From Kribbella soli (GTDB taxonomy: Bacteria; Actinomycetota; Actinomycetes; Propionibacteriales; Kribbellaceae), in the NCBI RefSeq assembly GCF_004331345.1, contig NZ_SJJZ01000004.1, positions 496,001 through 560,000 on the forward strand: a stretch of DNA of 64,000 nt, in the 5' to 3' direction. Made by a program: the position numbers and the translations under genes. Below the pieces are notes generated by a model. The model was not told where the DNA came from. It saw only the letters and a program-made list of their open reading frames with translations, and did not search any database. Positions 17,301 to 23,801 of this stretch are shown here, one piece after another (position 1 is the stretch's first letter; each line of letters starts with the position of its first letter).

Positions 17301-20030
17301 GCCTTGCGCCGACGACGTGAACGTCAGCCGCTTCGGGTTGTTGTCCGAGGTCAGACTGGTCAGCACCGTCGGGTCGTAGTCACCGCCCGGCCCGGTCCAG
17401 TTGATCGTCGACGCCGCCTGATTCCACGTCGCCTCGGTCTCGACGAAGTCCCGCGTCAGCCCGTGCAGGTCAAGCGTTGCGCTGCCGGCGCCGGAGCCGT
17501 AGTTCGAGAACAGATCGACCCGGGCGTCGGTGACCTTCGTGCCCTGCTTGATCGTCGACGTGTCGAACTTGAACACCCCACGCTCGACACCGTACGTCGG
17601 ATGGTTGTTGCCGACCTGCACCCAGTACCGCGTATTCCCGGTGCCGCCATCCGGACGCGACACGTTCTCCGTCGCCTTCGTCTTGCTCAACGTGGTGTCG
17701 GAGATGTCGCCGCCGAACGACTGCAGGATGCGGCCCTCGCGCGGCATCGTCACCGTCTGAACATTCGATGCAGCCTTGCCGTTCGACGTGCCGTCGCCGA
17801 CTGTCCGCGCCACAACCCAATAGCTGTACGTCGCCGGGTCGGGAAGAGTCCCGTCCAGCGTGGACGGCTTCGCAGTCGCGTCGGTGAACGACGTCACGTC
17901 CGGCGCGACGGTCCCGACCAGCTCGAGCGCGCCCGGGGACGTGGTCGAGAAGTAGTCACCCACCGGCGTGGTGCACCCGTCCGCCGGCAGCGTGCGGCAG
18001 CCGCGGAAGATCTGGTACTCGACCAGGTCGTCGTCATCGGCCGGCGTCGGGTCGATGTACTTGTTCCACGACAGCTCCGCACCCGAGGCGTTGATCGTCG
18101 ACGGCGGGTTCAGCGTGACGCCGGGCTCGTCGTACGTGATAACCAGATTCGGCCGAGCCGCCGTCTCCCCGCCGTACGTCCCCTCACTCGCGCTGTAGTA
18201 CAGACCGCCGGCCGGCGCCGTCGCCGGCGCCTCGTCCACAGCTTTCAGCATCACACCGAAGTTCGACGCAGGACTGTTCACCCATGACTGCACATAGCTG
18301 CCCAGCCCGTACGAGTGCCACCCGTCCCGATCGCCGGCCTGCTTCGTCGCCGTCGAGTACTTCGTCCACGACATCGCGTCCGCGACCGGGATGGTGGCCG
18401 CCCCGGACTGGTCGCGCGTGATCCTGACCTGCGTCGTGTTTCCTGGGCGCGAATGAATGGTGCCCAGGGTGTACCACTGCGCACCCCCCGCGACACCGGC
18501 CGTCTGATCCCAGGTCGTGGACTGCGTCGTCACTTGGCCGTCGGGCGTCGCTCCGACAAGTGTGGTCGGCAACTTTCCGCGCACCGACGACTGGAAGTAG
18601 AACCCCCGTACCTGATAATCGCCCTCGCTCGGTACCCGGGCATTCCACGTGAACGTGTCCGGCGTGTTTCCTGTCGGCGCGTACGAGAACGAACCGTTGA
18701 CCGCGCTCGCGTTGCTCTGGTACTTCCACGGCCCTTCGTACGTCGCCGACAACGTGTCCTGGTCGTCGACCGTCACCGTGTTCGTCGCATACGTCCCGTT
18801 CCACGCCGCGTTCATCGACGCCCACGTCGCCGTGGCCTCGGACCAGTCCGAAGTGACCTTGACTGCCGCGAACGGTAGCTTCACGTCCGCACCGAAGCCC
18901 GCCCCGTAGTGCATGTTCAGATCGGCCGAGCGGATCGTCGTAGTCGTCGGGATCATGGACGTGTCGAACTTCAGCAGACCCCGCCACGTGTTGTGGCTCG
19001 CGTCGTCGCCGACCAGCACCGTCGGGTTCGTGCCGTAGCTGGTGCCTGAGCTCGCCTCGGAGATGGACGTGTCCTGCGCGGCCGCCGGATCCGGTACGAC
19101 GACGATCGTCGGGTCGATGACGATCGGGAACACGCGCTCCTTCGCCGCCAGCCAACCCTGATCCGGCTTCAAGGTGAGCAGCGTCTTGCCGCCCTGCTGG
19201 GTGACCGTCTGGGTGATCTTGTCCGAGTACCCCGGCTGGCCGAGCTGGTTCGTCGCCGACGAGTCGTACATGTTCGGCGCGGGAATCACGTACTTCGGCC
19301 GCTCGTCGTCGTTCTTCTTGAAGAAGCCGATCGACCCGTCCGGCTGCGCCTTCGCGGTCAGCCCGCTGGTGTGCAGGTCGAACGTGTACTCACCCGCCAC
19401 GTCAGCGGCAGCCGTCAGTACGACCGTCTCCTTCACGCCGGTGCGCGACACGTAGTACCGCACGTCCGCCGTACCGAACACGTCCGGGAACGCGACCGAC
19501 GAGTCCTTCACCACCGGCGTTACCGCGCGCTTGTCACCCGCCGCACCGAGACCGATCGACTCCCCGCCATCAACACCAGACTCGAACGTCAGCAAGCGAT
19601 CGCTTGACTTACCGAACCGCGTCCGGAAGGAGTTCTTCGCGTTCTCGAACGAGTCCTCACCGGTGCCGGCGGTGACCTTGGTGTCGATGTCCTGCCACTT
19701 GCCCTTGGAGTCCTTGTAGTGCACCGGTTCCGTCGACAACTCCACCTGCGTCGTCCCGTCCGACATCCGGTAACTCGTCGAGGACGCCGTACGCCGCTCC
19801 TCGAGCTCCCGCACCCGCGCCGGCTTCCCGCCCGCAGCCGCGACCGTCGACGCGTTCTTCACCCGCGCAGGCAACGGTGCCGCCAACGGACCAGCAGCCG
19901 CACGAGCCACCTGCGGTACGGCGACCTGCGCAACCTGCTGCGGATGCGCGAGCGCGGTGGCGGGAACTCCCAGAGATGCCGGGAGGGACAGAACGAGGGC
20001 ATACGTCAGCAACCTGCGGGTGCGGCGCAT
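11376..20030 (-). CDS. Giant secreted RHS-repeat polymorphic toxin with PD-(D/E)XK-like C-terminal nuclease
   Basis: 2884 aa. Start ATG 20030 chosen for its GGAG site and the signal peptide MRRTRRLLTYALVLSLPASL cleaved near ALA-HP; the frame is open 29 codons further up without a signal. Order: DNRLRE/CBM96-like domain (about 315-425), golvesin-type domain (430-550), second DNRLRE (775-875), Ig-like (about 990-1060), YD repeats (about 1200-2600) interrupted by a second golvesin domain (2020-2150), then the RHS core DMGFREYNPGLNRYLS (about 2604). The variable tip (2655-2884, bases 11376-12068) has GRADVIFWGEKNIYVWEVKF: D2726, E2739 and K2741 fit the D...ExK nuclease triad. It ends in a Gly/Ala-rich hydrophobic helix. 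Likely a contact-dependent antibacterial toxin. Immunity candidates follow downstream. Confidence 0.9.
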   Translation of the reverse strand: MRRTRRLLTYALVLSLPASLGVPATALAHPQQVAQVAVPQVARAAAGPLAAPLPARVKNASTVAAAGGKPARVRELEERRTASSTSYRMSDGTTQVELSTEPVHYKDSKGKWQDIDTKVTAGTGEDSFENAKNSFRTRFGKSSDRLLTFESGVDGGESIGLGAAGDKRAVTPVVKDSSVAFPDVFGTADVRYYVSRTGVKETVVLTAAADVAGEYTFDLHTSGLTAKAQPDGSIGFFKKNDDERPKYVIPAPNMYDSSATNQLGQPGYSDKITQTVTQQGGKTLLTLKPDQGWLAAKERVFPIVIDPTIVVVPDPAAAQDTSISEASSGTSYGTNPTVLVGDDASHNTWRGLLKFDTSMIPTTTTIRSADLNMHYGAGFGADVKLPFAAVKVTSDWSEATATWASMNAAWNGTYATNTVTVDDQDTLSATYEGPWKYQSNASAVNGSFSYAPTGNTPDTFTWNARVPSEGDYQVRGFYFQSSVRGKLPTTLVGATPDGQVTTQSTTWDQTAGVAGGAQWYTLGTIHSRPGNTTQVRITRDQSGAATIPVADAMSWTKYSTATKQAGDRDGWHSYGLGSYVQSWVNSPASNFGVMLKAVDEAPATAPAGGLYYSASEGTYGGETAARPNLVITYDEPGVTLNPPSTINASGAELSWNKYIDPTPADDDDLVEYQIFRGCRTLPADGCTTPVGDYFSTTSPGALELVGTVAPDVTSFTDATAKPSTLDGTLPDPATYSYWVVARTVGDGTSNGKAASNVQTVTMPREGRILQSFGGDISDTTLSKTKATENVSRPDGGTGNTRYWVQVGNNHPTYGVERGVFKFDTSTIKQGTKVTDARVDLFSNYGSGAGSATLDLHGLTRDFVETEATWNQAASTINWTGPGGDYDPTVLTSLTSDNNPKRLTFTSSAQGSVLLPKIQSWVDNPGNNHGLLLKTHDETVQQQLFSITNGESPDTLFRPRLWIEHLAKNEAETYQADQIPERFKPNTTITTPVTVTNTSKLDWPGDLLVSYRWTDPGSTVDLTTEGERLSVPLGRALAPGESKTVNLPVKAPINSDTGTKRQSYDLHLDLLNPDKKTWFDGDNATSPPPRPGQGCVMETAGLLCIDRYVEDLTSGPLGLEKFMSYTGEETGGGSQLLTNLYNGNVVWSYDALSNPSIGPSAFVRLAYNSQDDTPASAPGYGFSVQPATLTRLGDELSVDPNVVSFVDGDGTTQTYKADTPDPQKPNEVPYTRPAGVALELKQDLAADTAHRWVFTRPDGTRFYFDSTTLRQTSVVDRNGNTMSFSYDTSGRLTTVTDARNRQVLTLGYESGGAGKLVWIRDISGRALKFNYNTSSQLIKLEDGGPFNALTQTFDPGAAVKAFQFAYTDTSNNGNTKLISVKDPRNAETKVQYYTSNETSTYALWPKNYTDRRGSNTTFSYAQPDPSAEDRLATVTDVNGSTPSVTTYKMDAFGRTTSIVDANQNAIGGDKATLLAWDRDHNVIRLQEPNDAVSTWEYDPKTGYPVVVKDAMAVKNGLPGVVLTYQTLTTGAKPTVLLSKKSAAGRTDTFTYDANGNIKTVKNGLGFGPTYSYNANGTLATVTDARGNATQYGADSNYHASGYPLSITDPELAKTDFTYDDRGNVLQVKDALLRLTTAEYDAFGRPTKITKPYDGAVVRTTATDYDLNDNVTKETAPNGAQSVSAFDAGDNLLTKTLPDNNTTGRQLAYTYDVLGRKVTETAPKGVATTTDPNDFVAKYTYDRIGQVLKVETPFVDGGSTKTPTTTYEYDLVGNQVTAIDPLRNASPATDYTSKTVYDLNHRPTAVTDAAGYTSKTVYDADGLVTSEVNQAGNTKKTDYDEAGQPIAIHVPHTPIGAHQEDRVTTLAYDQAGNVTRQTRPSGRYSETVYDKNNRPVQNKSAFDTATTLYKTPSSTFIQYYPTGEIKAQSEPTFAATAPPAAQWTNFTYFGSGDIKTSTDPWQITATYGYNQLGQQTDRTLTVPGDDAKRTQAWGYYTDGAQQSRSDTAAQQPVDIIDNADTWQTTSTGAWNTVTGGTNTQGANYRTHAAAAVGTPEANDTFNWRVLPDVAGSFDVYASCPVVTGASTAATYTINHSTGAATKTVDQAACTAATPWVNLGNYSFPNGVAKTITLKPSATGVVSADAIKLVSTSPVESRSFTYTYDLNGQQTEVKDNNPNAATDTFKITTDGLARTTQVQELKGATNKVTTDYTYDLDSNVLSTNAQRPADPGAGSPAVGRYTGYTWDVRNLVDTVKAGPSPTGTLDTWSYTYDGRGLRSTITKPNGNLATFTYHEDGLPRIQTEKHGQQLVSSHSLRFNPDGDRSQDVEKLLKANSSDYLDQASNYSYTPARQLEAVVKTGVEKGDSEAYEYDAAGNTIKQTIGATTSTMTYDRNRLTKTITGTTTLNQRYDPFGRSTTSDVGAQVVEQNAYDGYDRLVRQQKFDTAGNPTFTRNQTYDPFDRVTNQSEKVGAAASISTRYTFVGLANQVAIEEQKDTAGTWKVSKSYAYGAKGENLSLVDSPVNGTTSKKSFYGTNPHGDVETLTDASTGATTSTYRYTAYGQADKTGTTGDDAIFDNDPAKNADIVNPYRFNSKRFDGATGTYDMGFREYNPGLNRYLSRDYYNGALQDLALGTDPWNTNRYAFAGGNPITGIELDGHYAIDDDGNPVKPLTPHDAVVSAVAVQAQTLAKASGQEGTVTMDLGEGGGRANTIAGAARDGSGRDGRADVIFWGEKNIYVWEVKFTGSRTNKKERDMAPGQIQRYIEQLRLDPRAKGKTVTYGPPLPRIPRIPSSIGSVDKWSEPKNPNARGIEFWAPSKPDASRKPAPVTAVRPVTVPKLVMEPESRWSLPDWAVDGLIGVGVVAGAAAAGAAAGGAAVVFGPIFG

Positions 20031-20400
20031 CGACACTCCAAGATCGGGCGGAATCCGGCGCACCCCGAGCGACACCGGCGAAGAAAGGCAGGAGAGTTTT
20101 ATCCTTCCAACACGCACCGACGCAACCCCATTGCAGCTTGTTGCAAAGTTAGGAAATCCTTAGCAACAAGGGCGAACCAGGCAACTCGTTGGAGAGTCCT
20201 ACATGACCCCTGAGTAGCGTGTAAGGTCCCGGCTTGTGACTCTGCCGTTCACTCCCCGTGATGCGCTCTCAGCGACCGGGCGACCACTCAAAGTTGTGAT
20301 CTAGGCCAATTCATCACTGATCGGCAACATTTTCACTGCAACGGCATTTGATCTCGTACTCTCCCTCCGGGGATGCATTGGAACGACCTGGGGGGAACCC
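20031..20400. promoter_or_regulatory. Divergent intergenic region between the RHS toxin and the DMFase-like gene
   Basis: 370 bp serving two divergently transcribed secreted-protein genes. AT content rises around 20120-20180 and 20300-20360, as expected for promoters. TTGCAGCTTGTTGCAA (20131-20146) is a direct TTGCA repeat. GGGGGGAA precedes the ATG at 20401. I cannot define -35/-10 boxes with confidence. Confidence 0.4.
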
Positions 20401-22665
20401 ATGTTTCGGAGGCTTCTGGCCTCGGCTGCCGCATTGGTTGTCGCAGCCGCGGCGATCGTGTTCATCGACCGGGCGGCCGACGCGGCCGCGGCCAGTGTCA
20501 GCATCACCGCGACGCAGGCGTCGAACGGCACGACCACGCTGACGTACCGTGCGACCGTCCTCAAGGCGGGCGCGATCCGCGAGGTCACCATGGCGATCCC
20601 GGCCGGGACCACCGGCCGGGTCACGTCGATCAACGGCACGGTCAGCTCGGTCACGCGCACCGTGCTGCGCTGGCGACCCACCCGCGTCACGAACGTTGCC
20701 GTCGGCGCACGCCTCGCGATCCCGCTGTACGGCCTGAAGCTGCCCGCGGGCGGCCCGTGGACCTTGGGATTCAAGTCGATCGGCACGGCGGGCCAGGTGA
20801 TCACGTCCGGTGCCGGCGTACTGCAGCCGTTGAAGACCTACACCGCCGCCGTCGCGGTCAAGGCGACGAACCCGATTCCCGCCCAGACAACGAATCTGAC
20901 GTACCAGGCGACAGTCACCAAGGCGGGCACCCTGGCCGCCGTGCGCATGCAACTGCCGACCGGCGCCACCGGCACCTACAGCACCATCAACGGCACGCTC
21001 ACTGTCGACGCCGGCTACGCGACCTGGAAACCGAAGTCACCACTCAACGTCGCAACCGGTGCACGCCTCGCGATCCCGGTCAACGGCGTCCAGCTTTCCC
21101 GGTACGGCGGAACGATGAGCCTCACCGTCTCCGCGACCACCCCAACCGGCACCGTCCTGAGCACCGGCGCCGCCACCATCGCGTTCATCGCACCACCCGC
21201 CGAGATGCCCGTCCTCGCGGCCGCGGGCTTCGCCTCGCCACCTGCCGGATGCCCCGACACCTGGCCGACAACAAGCGCCGAGAACGCCAAGCCGGGCACC
21301 GGCGACTGGGTCATCCCAACCAGCATGAACGGCACTCTCGCGGCCTACCTGACGCAGGTCTCGGCCAGCTGCGGCGACTCCGTCGACCTCAAGGTCACCT
21401 CCGGCAACCCGGTCAGCGTCGTCGCCTACCGGATGGGGTACTACGCCGGACTCGGCGCGCGAGAGATCTGGCGGCAGGACGACGTACCGACTGTGCTTCA
21501 GGAAGCACCGACAACCGGCGGAGCGTCAGCCGACGGCAAACCGCTGCGGATGACATCTGCGGCGACCTGGTCCAAGACGCTCAGCATCCCCGTGGACAAG
21601 AACTGGGTCCCGGGAACCTATCTGATCAAGATCAGCGACGGCACCTCCGCGACGTACGCGCCACTGACGGTCCGCGACGACACCGGCACCAAGCACGCCC
21701 TGATGATCCAGCAGGCGACCGCGACCTGGCAGGCGTACAACAGCTACGGCGGCGTGAGCTTCTACACCGGTCTCGACACCGGGTCCGGCCGGCTGACGTT
21801 CGACCGGCCGTACAACGAGGGCCAGGGCTCCGGGCAGTACCTCACACTCGAACAGGGACTGGTGTTCTGGGCCGAGTCGAAGGGACTCGACGTCACCTAC
21901 TGGACCGACAACGACCTCGACCAGTACGGCGGTCAACTGCCGACCCGAGCCGGGACGCTCTTCCTGCCCGGACACGACGAGTACTACTCGCTGCGGATGC
22001 GGGCCGCGCTCAGCCAGGCGATCGCCCACGGTGTGAACGTCGCCAACCTCGGCGCGAACACGGCCTACCGCGTGATCACCTTCACCGACGAGACCCGTCG
22101 CGCCTGGGACATCGACCGGTACACCGACGGCTACAACTCCACGACGTGGCGCTACCAGGGCGATGCCTATGCGTCGCAACCGCTCCTCGGCGCGGACTAC
22201 ATCTGCCCGGTGCTGGGCAACACACTGACAACCGGCAGCGGATGGATCTTCGATGGTGTCCCCAACGGTACGGCGCTTCCCGGATTCATCGCCGGCGAGG
22301 TCGACTACGTCTGGCCCGACCTCTACAAGCAACCGGGCCTGACAACCCTCGCCGCCGGCACCGGAGCATGCCGCTCGAACGGCCGCGCCGCACCCATGCA
22401 CGTCACGGCCTACACCGCCCCCTCAGGCGCCCGCGTCCTGAACGGCTCCACCTTCGCCTACGGCTGCTTCCTCGTCGGCCGCTGCCCCTCGAACTGGACA
22501 GTCCCCTCCCCCGACGCCGCCTCACAGAAAGCAGTCGCCACGATCGTCGCCAACATCACCCAATGGGTCTCCCGCGGCACCATCGCCGTACCGGCCGACA
22601 CCACAGCCGCCAAGATCCGCGTCACCGTACCCAAACACCCACTACAAACCAACACTCAACCCTAG
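20401..22665 (+). CDS. Secreted N,N-dimethylformamidase-beta-like protein
   Basis: 754 aa. Signal peptide/anchor LLASAAALVVAAAAIVF, followed by two related beta-rich repeats (about 35-260). From about residue 290 comes the domain family of the dimethylformamidase large subunit: VVAYRMGYYAGLGAREIW, MIQQATATWQAYNSYGG, LFLPGHDEYYSLRMR and WIFDGVPNGTALPGFI. True DMFase uses a Tyr-Tyr-Glu mononuclear iron centre; I cannot map those residues reliably. Substrate unknown; most members are secreted hypothetical proteins. Strong GGGGGGAA site before the ATG. It lies at the right end of the island, divergent from the toxin. Confidence 0.82.
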   Translation: MFRRLLASAAALVVAAAAIVFIDRAADAAAASVSITATQASNGTTTLTYRATVLKAGAIREVTMAIPAGTTGRVTSINGTVSSVTRTVLRWRPTRVTNVAVGARLAIPLYGLKLPAGGPWTLGFKSIGTAGQVITSGAGVLQPLKTYTAAVAVKATNPIPAQTTNLTYQATVTKAGTLAAVRMQLPTGATGTYSTINGTLTVDAGYATWKPKSPLNVATGARLAIPVNGVQLSRYGGTMSLTVSATTPTGTVLSTGAATIAFIAPPAEMPVLAAAGFASPPAGCPDTWPTTSAENAKPGTGDWVIPTSMNGTLAAYLTQVSASCGDSVDLKVTSGNPVSVVAYRMGYYAGLGAREIWRQDDVPTVLQEAPTTGGASADGKPLRMTSAATWSKTLSIPVDKNWVPGTYLIKISDGTSATYAPLTVRDDTGTKHALMIQQATATWQAYNSYGGVSFYTGLDTGSGRLTFDRPYNEGQGSGQYLTLEQGLVFWAESKGLDVTYWTDNDLDQYGGQLPTRAGTLFLPGHDEYYSLRMRAALSQAIAHGVNVANLGANTAYRVITFTDETRRAWDIDRYTDGYNSTTWRYQGDAYASQPLLGADYICPVLGNTLTTGSGWIFDGVPNGTALPGFIAGEVDYVWPDLYKQPGLTTLAAGTGACRSNGRAAPMHVTAYTAPSGARVLNGSTFAYGCFLVGRCPSNWTVPSPDAASQKAVATIVANITQWVSRGTIAVPADTTAAKIRVTVPKHPLQTNTQP

Positions 22666-22902
22666 GCCGCCAAAGCGCATGAACCGCTGCGCGAACCTAG
22701 GCCGCGACAGATCTGACGCGCCTTCCTTCAAGAAGCCCGCTAACGAGCGGTCTGCTGGCCTTGGAGGGTGAGGCTGAAGATTGCTATTGCACCGAGGACA
22801 ACGCCGAGTGACGATGAGCCCGGTGCACACGCCGGTTATGAACAAGGCTGAATCTCCGTCGAGCTGTGCTGCCCGGTCGAGTTCGACTCAGCCACACTCA
22901 CA

Positions 22903-23217
22903 TTGCCGCAGGAGTACACCAACGAGATGTTCGCCGGCTTCGGTCTCGGGCCGGACGATCCGGATCGCTGGGAGTGCAGCCCGACGTTCGACTTCCCGGC
23001 CACCGCGGCCGGCACCACCGTCAGGTGCGGTCTATGGGTCTTCCAGGCCAGCGAAGTCGTCGGGCGCCCGATCCGGCTGCCGTGCGAGATCCGGTCCAAC
23101 GGCCGGCCGTGGAACGACACCGTCGACCACACCTTCCCCGACTACGGGTCGGAGTTCGCGAGGGCGATCATGCGCCAGCCGGAGCTCTCGAAGCGCCCAA
23201 CCGGGATTGGGCCTTGA
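22903..23217 (+). CDS. Hypothetical protein, possibly 5'-truncated
   Basis: About 104 codons from a TTG. The frame is sensible from about 22848 (VELCCPVEFDSATLTLPQEY) but no better start is seen. Reads YTNEMFAGFGLGPDDPDRWE, TVRCGLWVFQASEVVGRPIR and a charged end. Family not recognised. No signal or membrane segment. It lies between the DMFase-like gene and the integrase remnant, a usual place for truncated cargo. Real coding is likely from composition, but functionality is doubtful. Confidence 0.4.
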   Translation: MPQEYTNEMFAGFGLGPDDPDRWECSPTFDFPATAAGTTVRCGLWVFQASEVVGRPIRLPCEIRSNGRPWNDTVDHTFPDYGSEFARAIMRQPELSKRPTGIGP

Positions 23218-23349
23218 ACATCGACTGGCCCCGCCGGCGCAACGTCCACACCGGACTCTGATCTTCTTCGGCGCTCAGCTCTGGCTGACCTCTACAGGCT
23301 GTCCCGGGCCGACCGGACCTCGCTTCTGGAACTGACCGAGCTCGCCGGC

Positions 23350-23604
23350 ATGCGCTCGCTGGCGGACGAACTCGGCTGGGTCACGGCACACGTCTTCCGG
23401 AAGACCACGGCGACCATTCTGGAGGAGTCCGGCCAGTCGCCGCGACAGATCGCAGACCAGCTGGGTCACGCGCAGATGACAACGACGATGGATGACTACG
23501 TCGGTCGACGGGCCCGAAACCCTGAGGCGGCTAGCCATCTCGAACAGGCTCTCCGCGACATCCACGAGCAGGGGCGGCAAACGCCGGAAGGACCTGCGAT
23601 CTAG
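23350..23604 (+). pseudogene. int: Tyrosine integrase, C-terminal catalytic remnant
   Basis: 84 codons hold the end of a phage-type tyrosine recombinase: TAHVFRKTTATILEESGQSP (H14xxR17), IADQLGHA (H40) and MDDYVGRR with the nucleophile Tyr50. The arm-binding domain, core-binding domain and first catalytic Arg are absent. The sensible frame upstream (ADRTSLLELTELAG) does not look like an integrase. The gene reads toward the att site 67 bp away, the normal geometry for an element inserted in this tRNA. Without the N-terminal two thirds it cannot excise the island. Confidence 0.85.
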
Positions 23605-23637
23605 TGGCACCGCGCGGCGGCCGAGAGTCGCAAAGCG

Positions 23638-23655
23638 GTGGGTAACCGGTGGGTT
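23638..23655 (+). repeat. Integrase-arm-like motif, copy 4
   Basis: GTGGGTAACCGGTGGGTT, the most divergent copy, 33 bp after the integrase stop and 15 bp left of the right att repeat. Same spacing to the att repeat as copy 2 at 3244. Confidence 0.5.
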
Positions 23656-23670
23656 GAGGCCCGGAGGTTC

Positions 23671-23739
23671 ATCACTTCCGGGTTATATGGCCAGGTCAGA
23701 GAGCCGGTGAGGGGACTCGAACCCCTAACCCCCGCTTTA
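23671..23739. repeat. Right attachment repeat of the tRNA-Thr island (69 bp)
   Basis: Exact copy of 3277-3345. It includes 31 bp beyond the tRNA 3' end and the 3' half of the tRNA to the anticodon arm. Because the tRNA is complete here, this is the junction where the insertion rebuilt the gene. Confidence 0.9.
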
Positions 23740-23774
23740 CAAGAGCGGTGCGCTGCCAGTTGCGCCACACCGGC
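23702..23774 (-). tRNA. tRNA-Thr (anticodon TGT)
   Basis: Minus strand, 73 nt. Acceptor stem GCCGGTG pairs with CACCGGC, discriminator T, CCA not encoded. The anticodon arm CCGCT-CTTGTAA-AGCGG shows the TGT anticodon with U33. T loop GTTCGAGTC is canonical. It is the integration target. The tRNA 5' end faces the chromosome to the right and the 3' end faces the island. Confidence 0.95.
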
Positions 23775-23801
23775 CGGTGTGCGGATACATACTAGAGGAT
23801 T

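Larger units (their letters stand above)
3277..23739. mobile_element. tRNA-Thr-integrated polymorphic-toxin island (about 20.4 kb, decayed)
   Basis: Bounded by the 69-bp perfect repeats, with an integrase remnant at the right end. Cargo: APH-like kinase, SRAP relic, RHS/LuxR debris, six immunity-like genes plus one relic, a giant RHS nuclease toxin, a DMFase-like protein and a hypothetical gene. No replication, conjugation or structural phage gene is present, so the island is now immobile or depends on a helper. Boundaries rest on the repeats and tRNA; original gene content is inferred. Confidence 0.82.

Noticed and set aside
20373-22682. Alternative plus frame covering the DMFase-like gene
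   Set aside because: Arg/His/Pro-rich composition typical of a shifted frame; the other frame has a ribosome site, signal peptide and known domain.
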